Shown here piece after piece: positions 1 to 10,674 of a stretch of 64,000 nt of DNA. The translations under genes were made by a program, and so were the position numbers. Source of the stretch: Cryptomeria japonica (Eukaryota > Streptophyta > Pinopsida > Cupressales > Cupressaceae); assembly GCF_030272615.1 (NCBI RefSeq), contig NC_081411.1:183914977-183978976 (forward strand). Reading direction: 5' to 3'. The notes under the pieces were generated by a model that worked only from the letters and a program-made list of their open reading frames with translations, did not search any database and was not told the origin of the DNA. Every line of letters starts with the position of its first letter. Position 1 is the first letter of the stretch.

Positions 1-489
1 CTTGTAGAATGAATGAATTCCATTTGTATTTTCACTTAATGATTAGATTGTGAGTTTTTGGAGTTGAGAAGAGTGGTTAATCTTGTTATATGTCTCTTGA
101 GTCAAGTTGAAGTTCTTGAATTTGGTTTTGGGTCAGCATGCCCTTGAGTGTTTTATGGTTTGTGTTGGATGCTTTACATCAGAGAAGTGATAGAAATTTC
201 TAGAAATATCTAGTAATTTCTACCACTGTTCATTGTTTGTTAAATTGTTAGCCTTCCATTGTTATTACTGATAGTTATGGGAAAAAAACTACATGTTAGA
301 AACTTTCCTGAATTTTCTTAATGCTTCCAAATTCATCTTTAAATTGAGTTTGGTGTAAAAATCATTACACACAATACCAAAAAAATCAGTTTGTTTATGC
401 ATGCAATAATTCATGCAAATAAATTGTTTTTATTTTCTATGTCGTAGCACACCACCTCGCATTTTTGTTTTTTATGTCACCGCCCTTTG

Positions 490-1259
490 TTCACCTTCAA
501 GTATCTATTAAGTTTTATGTAGATGTAAGATATTTTGTGAAAATTGAATCAGTGGGACATGTCATCTCCTAATTGAATAGTTTTAGGGTTTGTGTTTTAT
601 AAAGTTGTTTTAATATGTTGTCCTTAGAATTAATATTACTTCAGCTTTGGTTTCTTTACAGTTGATAGCCTATATACACTGTTTTGTTTATATGTTTTTT
701 TTATAAATTTTTAAGGAGTTTGAGCTATTTTATATTCTTATTTCAGTCGAGGTTTGTATTGCATCAACAAACATAAATTAGCCATCTACGAGTTGGAGCT
801 GTTTTATGTTCTTATGTCCTTTTCTGACTTGAGGCAATGGATTTTGATGCTTATTTTACATGTATTGTGGATCATATACTAAATTCAGGTTATGCAAAGC
901 AAATAATTATCCAAGAAAGGGACGAATATCTCAAAATAACTTTGCATATAGCTGTTGGAAGAAACTGTGCAAGGATATAATAAAGTTTGTACCCGAACTA
1001 TGTTATTGGGTTAATGATAGCCAAGAAACACCACTTTGAGTGGCTATGAAATTGGGGTATCTAGAAGCAATAAAAATGTTGATAAAGGAAAGGCCAAATT
1101 CTATTGAAATATAGAATATTTATGGAATAAACGTTCTACAATTAGCTGTCCAAGTTAACCAAGTGTGAATTGTCGATTGCCTGAATGAAAGGGCAGGCTT
1201 ATCATACTTGGTCAAGTAGGGAATTCTAGAGGAAAAGAACCCACCAAGTGGAGGAAATA
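490..1259 (+). pseudogene. Ankyrin-PGG pseudogene, copy 0 (intron 1 and 5' part of exon 2)
   Basis: This stretch aligns by eye with intron 1 and exon 2 of the intact gene at 54650-57353. The intron part (about 490-857) shares the run around GGGACATG and the TTTCTTTACAG segment; the exon part starts near 858. It is dead. The splice acceptor TTTTACAG of the intact gene reads TTTTACAT here, a TGT codon has become TGA at 1037-1039, and indels near 960-990 break the frame. Exon 1 is absent on the left. The right end is cut at 1259 by the copia element, and the next bases of the exon reappear at 7408-7431 after it. Wording in the spacer before the last ankyrin repeat is closer to copies A and B than to the intact gene, so these three form a subfamily. 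Confidence 0.85.
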
Positions 1260-1608
1260 TGTTAGCATTAATTTCCAGTTCATTTCCAGTTCTGTTGGCA
1301 TTAGGTTTTAGTTACCTGCGTAGATTATGAATCATAATCAATCAATAATTGTTAGCTTCAGTCTCCTCCATTCGCGTGAATTTAACACATTAGTCTAACT
1401 CAGATTTCTTGAGTTACATCTACAAAGTGTGGATCTAAACACAACAAGATGTATGCACATTGTATGCCTTTATTATTGTATTTTTCTTTCAATTAACATA
1501 ATACGCAATTTTTTTTGTTCATGCTCTGTATTTTATATTCTTTACATGCAAAGTTGTCTTTTTTTCTTCTTTCTATTGATCAATATTATTACAGCTATAA
1601 ATTTTACA
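1260..1608 (+). repeat. 5' LTR of the copia element
   Basis: Starts TGTTAGC and ends TTTTACA, 349 bp. It matches 7068-7407 almost throughout, for example the shared CTACCTGCGTAGATTATG and the CTCCATTCRCGTGAATTT stretch. It has a short extra duplication of TTCCAGTTC near 1273-1290 that the 3' copy lacks. Visible divergence is above 10 percent, which points to an old insertion. Confidence 0.92.
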
Positions 1609-1610
1609 CG

Positions 1611-1620
1611 TTATCAGAGC
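1611..1620 (+). other. Copia primer-binding site
   Basis: TTATCAGAGC lies two bases after the 5' LTR. It matches the usual copia site TGGTATCAGAGC, complementary to initiator tRNA-Met, with the first bases mutated. Confidence 0.75.
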
Positions 1621-1686
1621 ACTCGGGCTAGAAAGAAGGAAAATAAATATATTTTTTTGCACGTATAGTCAATCAGTGTTTAAAAA

Positions 1687-2520
1687 ATGGAGTTTCCAGT
1701 TTCTTCTCTTCTCACTCCAGACAACTATTTCAAATGGAAGCCAAAGACTTTGCTTTAGCTTAGAAGTAGAGGTTTATATCGAATAGTTATGGCAACATAG
1801 ATTGAACCAAATCCCGCAGTTGAAAAATCCAAATATTTCAATAGGATGGATGAAGCATATGGTCTCTTATGCTTGTCCATGTCTCCAAAATTGTTGTTTC
1901 ATGTTGAAGGATGCAAAAGTCCAAATGAAGTTTGGACCACAATGGAGACTCTTTTTGAAAAGAAAGATGAGATGTGGGGTCACATTCTTGAAAATGAGCA
2001 TAACTCATTAGATCCAAAAAGGTTTGATAACATTCAAGACTTCTTCACCAAGTTCAAGGGACAATTACTTCAGCTGAAAGGATGAGAAATCGACAAATCC
2101 AAGGATGAAAGCAAATTAATCCTTTCTATTCTATCATAATTAGGTCTACAATATGTTGTATTTGTCTCCACTTTTCACACAGTCAGGCTTGCAACAAGAG
2201 CAACTTGGATGATGCCCACACTTGATGCCTTCATTGAGTCCTTGATACATGAGCAAGATAAACTCATAAAGATGACCACATTAAAAAATTCCAATGATCA
2301 TACACTTGTTGTGCATGGAAGTGGAAAGAACAAATGTGAATCCAATAAACAATCCAAAGGCAAAGGTAAGAAGGACCAAATCCAAGAAAGGAAGGCAATC
2401 CCAAACCTCCAGATGGATCTACCAGGTCAAAAGAAAAGAAGGACAAAAAGGGCAAATCAAAGTGCAACTATTGCAACTATGGTTACCATCAAGAATCATC
2501 ATGCATGAAGAAGACCATTG
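1687..2520 (+). pseudogene. Copia gag (UBN2-like) remnant
   Basis: Reading frames starting at the ATG at 1687 give the copia gag pattern: an N-terminal segment with DNYFKWK, then LFEKKDEMW and FFTKFKGQLLQLKG, followed by a lysine-rich tail. The capsid-like protein would package element RNA. Several stops interrupt it, for instance after the FKWK segment and after LQLKG, and pieces sit in different frames. A clear CCHC knuckle is not readable; a basic Cys-containing stretch near 2455-2510 is probably its remnant. Confidence 0.75.
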
Positions 2521-3960
2521 ATCTCATGGAACAAACACTTCAACAAAGCAATCTTGGTAACCTTATCCCAGAAGGTGCTAAGAAGAAGCATGAAGAAAAA
2601 GAACCAGAAACAAGAAACAATGCTCATGCATTGATTGCTATTCATTCTTCTTTAGATACATGGATCATAAAATCTGGAGCTTCACACCATATGGAAGCCA
2701 CAAAAGATATTCTCTCTTCTTTGAAACCATATTCTAGTTCACCTATTCGCTTGGGAGATGGATCTCCTATAGCAACGACTGGAATAGGGAAGGTTGAGAT
2801 GGGAATTGGAAGTTTTGAGAATGTCTTGCACATTCCAAAGCTTTCTATCAATCTTCTTTCTGTGTATCAAATGACACACACTGGCACTGGTAGGAGAGGT
2901 GAATTCACTCCAAATTCTATGAGCATATTTGACATTGAAGACAACTCCAAAATTGTTGTTGGTAAGGAAAATCATCAATCTCATATGTACACTTTCACTG
3001 ATTTTGTTGCCAAATCAGATTCTACTTTACTTTTAACACATGCAAATGATGAAAGTAGAGTTTGGCATGAAAGATTTGGTCAGTTGAACTTTAGGTGCAT
3101 GTGACAATTGAGAAAACAAGGGATATTGAAAGTGTTTCCTACCATAGAATTTTCTGATGGAGTTTGTGAAGGTTGTTCTCTTAGAAAGGATCCACAAGAA
3201 AAGTATCCAAAGGGGATTGCATGGAGAGACACCTCTCCTCTAGAGATTGTTCACAAAGATTTGATGGGTCCATTTCCTGATCCTTCCATGAGCAAAGCTA
3301 GATATATGCTAACATTCATTGATGATTGCACAAGATACCACATGGGTTTATTTTCTCAAATTCAAATATGAGGTGTTTGAGAATCTCAAGAGTTTCAAAT
3401 CCCATGTGGTGTATCAATAAGATAAAATGATCAAGATCCTCTACACAAATAATGGGGGGAGTATGTCAACAATGATGTTCAACATCTTTGTGATGAATCA
3501 GGAATACAATTGCAACACACAGCTCCTTATGTACTATGCAACAGAATGGGGTAGCTGAGAGGAAGAACCAATCCTTGAAGGAGATGGTTAGTTGTATGTT
3601 GCATGATAGATATCTTCCCTCCAAATTGTGGGCTAAAGAAATCAATTATGCTTCATATGTATACAATATAGATATCCTCACAAATCTCTCATAGGAAAGA
3701 CATCTTTTGAAGCATGTAGTGACATGCAACTGGAAGTGACCCATTTTTTAATGTTTGGATCACATGCATGGGCTCACATTCCTGTAGAGAAGAGGAAGGC
3801 TTTGGTGCCTCAAAGAAAAGAATGCATCTTTTTTGGATACGTAGATGGTGTAAAGCGCTACATATTGTTAGATCTTTCAACATAAACACTCTTAATTGAG
3901 AGGAGTGTCTACTTTGATGAAAGTCCCATGCATGCATCTCAGGAGCCACATTCCAATACT
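2505..3960 (+). pseudogene. Copia protease and integrase remnant
   Basis: The protease signature normally written DSGASHHM appears near 2670 as KSGASHHM, so the catalytic Asp is lost. The following LLSVYQMT segment is typical. The GAG-pre-integrase part (VWHERFGQLNF, about 3060-3095) is followed by CEGCSLRK, then by DLMGPFPDPS and FIDDCTRY of the integrase core. The frame then breaks at 3371 and continues in pieces to about 3960 (QLQHTAPY near 3510). Confidence 0.85.
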
Positions 3961-3979
3961 TCTTTGCTTCCTTTGCTTA

Positions 3980-5344
3980 CAGATCTCAAAGATGATACAT
4001 TAAATCATTCAGATCTGATTTATGATACATCTAAATCTGATGTAGGTGAACTTGAGAATGCATGTGCAGATCTAGATGCAGTTCCTGATTGGGCCTCTAG
4101 TGATGATTCAGTAGCTCCTATGAGAAATCAAAGGGCTAGGAGCCTGGCTAATATATATGATGCTCGTCATGCACTTTAAGCTACCAATCCCATCATTCCA
4201 ATGCATGCCTATATGTCTCAAGCATCTGATCTTTGGACTTATCCAAAAGTTGCAAGGAATCCTCTTTGGGAAGCAACTATGGATGAGGAGCACAATTCTC
4301 TCATTGAGAATCACACTTGGGACTTGATTCCACTTCCACTTGATCGCAAACTTGTAAGGTGAAAATGGGTCTATACAACAAAGAAATCAGTAGATGGCCA
4401 TGTAAGCAGATACAAAGCAAGGTTGGTAGCCAAAGCATATCAACAAGTTCATGGAATTGACTATGATGGAAATTTTGCTCTAGTGGCAAAAATGGACTCC
4501 ATTCGGTTGGCTCTTGCAATTGCAGAAGCAAGAAGGTGGGAGATTCATCACATGGATTTGAAGAACACATTTCTTCATGGTAATCTCGAGGAGGAGGTCT
4601 ACATGGAGCATCCATAAGGGTATGTACAAAATTCCTCATTGGTATGTAGACTCAAGAAGTCACTCTATGGCCTTAAGAAGACACCTAGAGCTTGGTATGC
4701 TAAAATGGATTCTTATCTTTTGTCTCAAAATTTTATGCGATGAAAATCTGAGCCAAATGGTTATATGATGAGAACATCCGACTCTCTGTTGCTCATAGTC
4801 CTTTGTGTAGATGATCTACTAATAACAAGTGATTCAACCACAACCATTGCTGCCATTAAAACTGCTTTGCATGACAAATTTTCCATGACAGACATGGGCC
4901 TCCTCCACATTTTCCTTGGTTTTGAAATCAACCAGAATGAATCAGGATTCATAGTTGCTCAATCCAAGTATGCAAGAGATCTCTTGGTTTGATTTTAGAT
5001 GAGTGACTACAAGCCAGCAACCATACCTTTCCTACTAGGGGTAAAGCTTGAGGATGACAAGTACACACCTTTGGTGGATTCCACACTATACCCTTAGCCT
5101 ATGGGGAATCTTCTTTATCTCACTCACTCTCGTCTAGATCTCTCATATGCAGTGGGTGTTGTTTCCAGATACATGCAGAGCTACATGAGCTACATTGGAA
5201 GACTACCAAACATATTCTTTGATATGTTTGAGGAACCATCAGTTATGGGATTCATTATTCCACAAAATGTACCTTGGATCTTATTGGCTACACTGATTCT
5301 GATTGGGTTAATGATCACATTGATCATAAGTCCATTGTAGCATC
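3980..5344 (+). pseudogene. Copia reverse transcriptase and 5' part of RNase H
   Basis: Recognisable reverse transcriptase blocks run from about 4360 to 4990: [39 protein letters not shown], and CVDDLLIT at 4804-4827 (family YVDDLLI; the catalytic Asp pair is kept, the first residue changed). Stops occur after the EEEVYMEHP block and near 4990. RNase H begins with YTDSDW at about 5295 and is cut after codon VAS by the insert at 5345. Confidence 0.88.
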
Positions 5345-6528
5345 ATAAAATTGTGACCTTGTAATTTTTGACCACATTTGGGTCTTCGCATTGGTGAACA
5401 AATCCCTATGCCTGATTGGAGACCCAAGACGTCCTCAAAGCACTTGCAACTTGCACCCCGCACTGCTCTTTGTCTCTGCCTATCCTAAATTAGGGTAGGA
5501 TAGGGGCATGGCAGTCCTGTCCCCCCTATTTTGGGCCTCCCTTGACCTAAATCTTGCATTGGGCTTGTTAATTGCAAGCGGGAAAAAGTTTTCCTATGTC
5601 AGCCTAAGACGAAAAATCAGTTAAAAACCCTAATTGACAAGAATATAAGGAGCATTTCCCTTCCTATTCGTATAAGTTCAATTAAGCTAAAATAAGTTCA
5701 ATAAGTGAAATCAAGCATTCAAGCATTCAAGCATTCAAGTATCCATTCAAGCATTGAGCATCTCAAGTCTCCCTTTTAAGGCTAGGTGTTGCATTCAAGT
5801 CAAGGATTCAACCATTGAAGAGGAGATCTCTACCAACATTCAAGACATTCTATTCCACATATCCTTTCAAACAACTCTATCATCATCTCAATTGCATCCT
5901 CTCTTGAGGTTAATTCTACTTCAGACATTTCCTTTCATTTACTAGCAAGTATTTTTCATCATTTGGTTAATTCCTAACCAGGGTTTGACCTGAAGGCAAA
6001 TCCCCCCTACCCCAACAATATTTCCTCTCTTTTCTGTGTGTAGGTTGTAGGTGCGCAATTGTAATTACAGGTTTAGGCTTCATTTTCAGAGACAAAAAAA
6101 CCCTTTTCGGCGCGTGGATTTTTCGGACGACCAAGCACACTTTCAACCTCGTCTTGACAAATTTCACTCAAATTTGCAGGGGAGCTTCGTCTCGACATCT
6201 TACTACTAATTCCAGGTGCACAACTTCATTCTACATCTCTATCTCAAGAATTAATCATTTCTTTGTCATCTTTACACTTGGTCTCAATTCACTCAATTCA
6301 ACTCGTCCATTTTAAAAGAGGTTTACTTTACTTTCTAAATTAATTTGTCATTTCATTTAACATTCAATCTATTTCCATTGAGTTTGGATCTAGTGAATTC
6401 AACCCACCCCTCTTTTAAATGTAATGTGCGTGAGAAGTTGAAGGGAATCCTTTGTGAAACTTTCACTCCTTTCTTGAGGAGGGTAAAGCTTTCCACTTGA
6501 TCTCTTGCCATCACCTTTTCACCGCATT
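5345..6528 (+). mobile_element. Solo-LTR-like insert inside copia RNase H
   Basis: About 1.18 kb of sequence interrupts the RNase H reading frame. Removing it together with one 5-bp duplicate restores the frame across the join. Flanking 5-mers are GCATC (5340-5344) and ACATC (6529-6533), which fits a 5-bp TSD with one transition. There is no coding capacity. The CTTGTAATTTTTGACC start, pyrimidine-rich middle and direct repeats of ATTCAAGC near 5706-5755 resemble LTRs of Athila/Ogre-type gypsy elements, but that assignment is inferred. The termini do not show clean TG/CA, so the exact ends are uncertain. Confidence 0.7.
5706..5755 (+). repeat. Short tandem repeat, about 10 bp unit
   Basis: Several copies of a unit close to CAAGCATT follow each other with one variant unit. 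It lies inside the solo-LTR-like insert. Confidence 0.7.
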
Positions 6529-7050
6529 ACATCCAATTTAGGCTATGTCCTTAGCTTGGGATCCAACCCCATTTGTTGGTCCAGTAAGAAGCACTCTGCC
6601 ATTGCTTTATCATTTGCAGAGGCTAAATATAGAGGTGCAGTCAATGTTACCATTCAGGCTGGTTGGTTGCAAAATTTTCTCACTGAGCTTGGTATCTTTT
6701 TTCATCGTTTGACAGTCATTTGGTGTGACAATCAGAGTACATTGAAGTTTTGCAAAGATCCAGTTCAACATCAATGCACCAAACATATTGAGATTCATAT
6801 GCACTACATCTGAGGTTTGATCAATGATGGAGTCATATATTTGCAATATTGTCCCACTTCTCACCAGGTTGCTGACATCTTCATGAAAGCGTTCACTGAG
6901 GAAAAGCTCCACTTCCTCCGAGATCTTCTTGGGTTGAAGGAGACTACAATACCGCAACCTTCATGCTTAGTTAGCATCTATTTTGAGGGGGTTTTTCTTC
7001 CCACTGGTTTTCCATCTTTCCTCATTTTCTTTCCTCTTCTATCTCTTTAG
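6529..7050 (+). pseudogene. Copia RNase H, 3' part
   Basis: Continues the RNase H domain after the insert: WSSKKHSAIALSFAEAKY, IWCDNQST and KHIEIHMHYI, then the tail HQVADIFMKAF. These are standard copia RNase H blocks (usually SSTEAEYIA, DN.S and TKHI). An in-frame TGA follows HMHYI near 6811. A purine-rich tract (AATGAGGGG, 7059-7067) directly before the 3' LTR is the likely polypurine tract. Confidence 0.88.
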
Positions 7051-7067
7051 TTAGACTTAATGAGGGG

Positions 7068-7407
7068 TGTTAGCGTTAATTTCCAGTTCTGTTGACGTTA
7101 ATTTTCAGCTACCTGCGTAGATTATGGATCATAATCAGTTAATAAATGTTAGCTTCAGTCTCCTCCATTCACGTGAATTTAACACATAAATCTAACTCAG
7201 ATTTCTTGAGTTACATCCACAAAGTGTGGATCTAAACAAGCAAGGTGTATGCACATCGTATGGCTTTATTATTGTTTTTTTCTTTCAATTAAGATAATAC
7301 TCTGGATTTTTTTTTTTGCATGCTCTGTATTTTCTGTTCTTTGCCTGCAAAGTTGTCTTTTTTTCTTCTTTCTGCAGATCAATACTGCTACAGCTGTAAA
7401 TTTCACA
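7068..7407 (+). repeat. 3' LTR of the copia element
   Basis: 340 bp, starts TGTTAGCG and ends TTTCACA, partner of 1260-1608. The next bases (7408 onward) resume the interrupted ankyrin exon. Confidence 0.92.
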
Positions 7408-8469
7408 AAGTGCAGATCCGGCTGAAAAAAATTGAATTGTTGATTGCCTGAATGAAAGGGTGGGCTTATCACATTCGGTCAACCAGGGACTTCTAGAGGA
7501 AAAGCGCCCGCGAAGTGGAGGAAATGCAGATCCAGCTGGATAAAAGGATCCTTTTTCAGAGATAAGTGGAGACACCTCCGCACACTGCAGCAAGGAAGAA
7601 AAGCTTGAATGTATGTTTATTTCTATACGAGCATCTAGTTGTTACTGAAGTTGTTTCCTTGAGCCAACTCTTGTGTTTAAGCATACGTTTTGGGCTTTTC
7701 GATTGTTTAATTTCTATATACTGATTTGAGTGTGCATTTTGTAGATGGTCAATTCGTTGTTGCGTATAAAGGGGATAAACATATTTGTCATTTACAAGGA
7801 AGGCTTAATGACCCTCGACATTGTGAGAGAGAACACAGAGTACCACGAATCCAACAGAATAATTGTAGTGATGTCTAATTATCTTTCCAAGCAAAAGCCT
7901 TTCCTGTATAACGCTCCAAAGGTTTGCGCACAGAAGGACGAGAATGCCATTAACATGGTGAACAAAGCATATGATGACAGGCGCATCACTGAATTAGTGG
8001 TGGCAGTGTTGTGAATGTTTGCAAATGGTTATAAGTGTATTAATTATCTATCTCCGTGTTACACATGCAAAACAAATACTTAGCATCCTTCAAGATGTGA
8101 TGTTTGTGTTTGTGTGTTTCAAGTTGAATATATGATGTATTTTCAATAATATTTTGTAAATTATCTTTTAAATTATGGATAAGTTTCATATTATATTGAA
8201 ATATACTAGTCATGGATTCACGAAAGAATTTCACAATTATTAGGATATCATATAGTTTACATGTTTTAGATATATAAACTTTTAAAAATTAAATATTCAT
8301 AAAAATAACACATATTTTACAAACCAATCAATTAAGACTATTTGCCATACAATCATATTTACAAATTTAAAATAATGTCCAATAAATTTAAGATTACATT
8401 CGTGGAAGTCAAAATATTCTTATAAAATTGCACATTCAATCATGTCTTTTTTTGACAAAACTAGAACTC
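7408..8469 (+). pseudogene. Ankyrin-PGG pseudogene, end of copy 0 plus copy A
   Basis: 7408-7431 is the continuation of copy 0. At about 7432 the sequence jumps back to an earlier point of exon 2 and copy A begins. Copy A has the end of exon 2 (to 7610, TAA stop at 7541-7543), a donor GTATGT, an intron (7611-7744) and exon 3 from 7745. Exon 3 is open for about 88 codons, encoding the last ankyrin repeat and the linker to the PGG domain. It then stops at TGA 8012-8014, because the whole membrane region is deleted. The deletion junction carries GTGTT (8006-8010), present at both ends of the missing segment in copy B. Sequence 8011-8469 is the 3' flank, also found after copies B and C. Confidence 0.88.
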
Positions 8470-8705
8470 GTCATTAAGGATGATCTTATATATCTCCACA
8501 CAAAAAAATTATCTCCCACAAGTTGGCTTCACCAGATATCAAAATATGAAACGTGTAGCTTCAAGTCGGCTTCAATCTTTACAAAACTTTATTCTGAATC
8601 AATACAATATGATTACACACTTCCTATAGGTCTCACCAATCATCTCAGACACATCATCAATCACTGAAATTAACTCTAAGAATCTAGTCACACGTTACAC
8701 CAACA
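8470..8705 (-). repeat. Truncated LTR of element X (3' side of X)
   Basis: Matches 32108-32345 and 34100-34336 closely, through the shared terminal CACCAACA. Only about 236 bp of the roughly 797-bp LTR remains. Its left end is fused to the ankyrin copy A 3' flank near 8460-8470. The same fusion is present at 34100 in copy B, so it predates the duplication. Confidence 0.8.
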
Positions 8706-10674
8706 ATTATGAAGATAACTCCGTTTAACTGCTTTGCTAAGTATCGGACCTTCAACCAAGCATAGGAATCAACAACGAAGGGTAGATTTACATGACAAGT
8801 TTTTTTATATACTTAACCAACTATAACAAAACCAAAAAGCTTTATTGGAAATAGGAAATCTTCATCAAAACTTTACACTAAGCTTCACCAGGCAGACTTA
8901 ATACCAGAAAACTTACTAAAGACATCCAGTTAACCAAAAATTCATACCAGATCAGTTAAATGGGCTGAGTTTCCATCAATGACAACTCCTAAGAATCTGC
9001 ATGCATCTTACTATGCTCCAAGCAAGGTGTCCATCCGAGGAGTTATCAAATTTCTCAGTTCTCCCACTCTACTCAAAATTTTCTCCTCGTCCTTATTCAA
9101 GTCCTTTATTTTATTAGTGAAACCCATTATTTGGGCATCCAAGGTACTCAAAAAAACTAATTGGTGTGCAAAAGAATGACTAATATTGGCTAATTTACCT
9201 TCAAAATCTTTTATTTGTTGATCAATGTCTACAGTGAATTTTGGCAAAAATAGACACGATTTAAATATTTTTTTGCCTTCATCCAATTCATCTTCTACAC
9301 TCTTCATAGCAGTTTTTAAGCTTTGCCTATCTCTTTCAACTGCTTTCACGATTTGCTGCAGTCGCATCTCATTAAATCTTTTTCTGTATAGATTCATCTG
9401 TAGCCTTCTCCAATGATACAAATTGAGTGTTAACAACACTTAACATATTTCTAAGCTTTCCGGAGGGAGAAGCACCATAGTCCTATTTAAAACTTGGCAA
9501 AATCTTTCAAAATTTCTATTACAAGAGTAATGTATTCTTTTTCTTCAGACCGAGACTTAACCAAATCTTCACTTGCTTTGATTTGAGAAAGAGTGGAAAG
9601 TTTCAATGCTTGAAGAGGGGATAAGATTCTCAAATCCACCTTACCATTAGAGAAATCATCCTCTACATCAATTTTCTTGCCTTTGTTGGGAACACTGGCT
9701 GTAGTCATGGTTACCAAAGCTTTCTCTACCTGCTTGCCACCTTTCTCCTTCTCAACTGCCTCAACCTTGTCCACTTCACCACCTTCATCACCTTTCCCTT
9801 TCCCTATCTCCTTAGCTATCATTTCAGTAATGATCTCTTTCTCAGGAGGATCCTGAATAACTTCACTGGAGATGTCTGCTGCTAGATTCAATTGCACTTT
9901 CTGCAGTTTCTTGGTCAACTGGATCAATAGATGGGCTGAACCTCACCAGAGACTGTTGTATGTACTTCCAGAATGAAAGTGTCTTCAATATTCTATTCTT
10001 CTGGATGGGTCTTAACTTCTTGATTCACCTCATATCTCAGATCTAACAAAAAGTCTTTCATTATCTACTCGGTTTCCTTTGCTACTTCATCTAATTTACC
10101 AAGCATTATCCTATTAACCCTCCTCTTAATCTTGAATTTTTCTTTAACCAACATTACCAATCTATCAATTTCATCTTTAGAAATAGCAGAATAAGTATTT
10201 ACTAAAACATACTCTTGCATTTCTTCATCATTTCTACATGCTGCATTCCTGTTGACATCCAAAATGTCATATAATTCCTTCAGAATCATTGATGATAGTT
10301 CAATTAGAGCTCTACTAAAGTTATTCATGTACTGAACAACTACTTCTTCAATCTCTCTCTTCTCTTTATCACCTACATTCTCATACTATACAATTAAGTT
10401 ATTCAAATTCCCATCCTTAATAATTTCTTCTTGAATTCTTCTAAGGATTTTGGAAGAACAATGGAATAAGAACTCTCAAGCTTATCAGATTCCAGACCTG
10501 CATCCAACTCAAAGTTTTTCTTCATTCTTCCTCTAGGTTTTTCATATGGCTCTCCTTGATTTTTTGTCTTCTTGGAGGGTGGAGCATCAAAGGATGGTTT
10601 TCTGACTACTCTAGCATAGGTAGTAGTCTTCTTAACTTTCCAAACTTCTTCATCTAACTCTGTCTCCTCCTCTG
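8706..10674 (-). pseudogene. Element X unknown ORF, C-terminal half
   Basis: Minus-strand open segments at 10674-10403, 10328-10065, 9927-9487 and 9439-9011 follow one another and read as one degraded protein. The first is rich in Lys and Glu with a KKTTTYARVV segment. The third has a long charged low-complexity stretch with VEKEKGGKQVEK. The last is a predicted coiled coil. It continues the reading from 16511 across the gag-only element; the join at the CTCTG duplicate keeps the frame. I recognise no known domain. 8706-9010 is non-coding and matches 34337-34637. The product, if once made, was probably a structural or accessory protein of X, but that is a guess. Confidence 0.6.

Larger units (their letters stand above)
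1260..7407 (+). mobile_element. Degenerate Ty1/copia LTR retrotransposon
   Basis: A complete but dead copia element bounded by two related LTRs that begin TGTTAGC and end in ACA. Flanking 5-mers are AAATA (1255-1259) and AAGTG (7408-7412). The undisturbed gene reads AAATG at this place, so each TSD copy carries one transition. The order of domains is gag, protease, integrase, reverse transcriptase and RNase H, which is the copia order. Many stops and frameshifts are present. The RNase H part is split by a 1.2-kb insert (5345-6528). It lies inside ankyrin copy 0. Confidence 0.93.

Noticed and set aside
9011-9439. Host coiled-coil gene on the minus strand
   Set aside because: It is contiguous with the X coding region and lies inside the X boundaries, so it is treated as part of the element.
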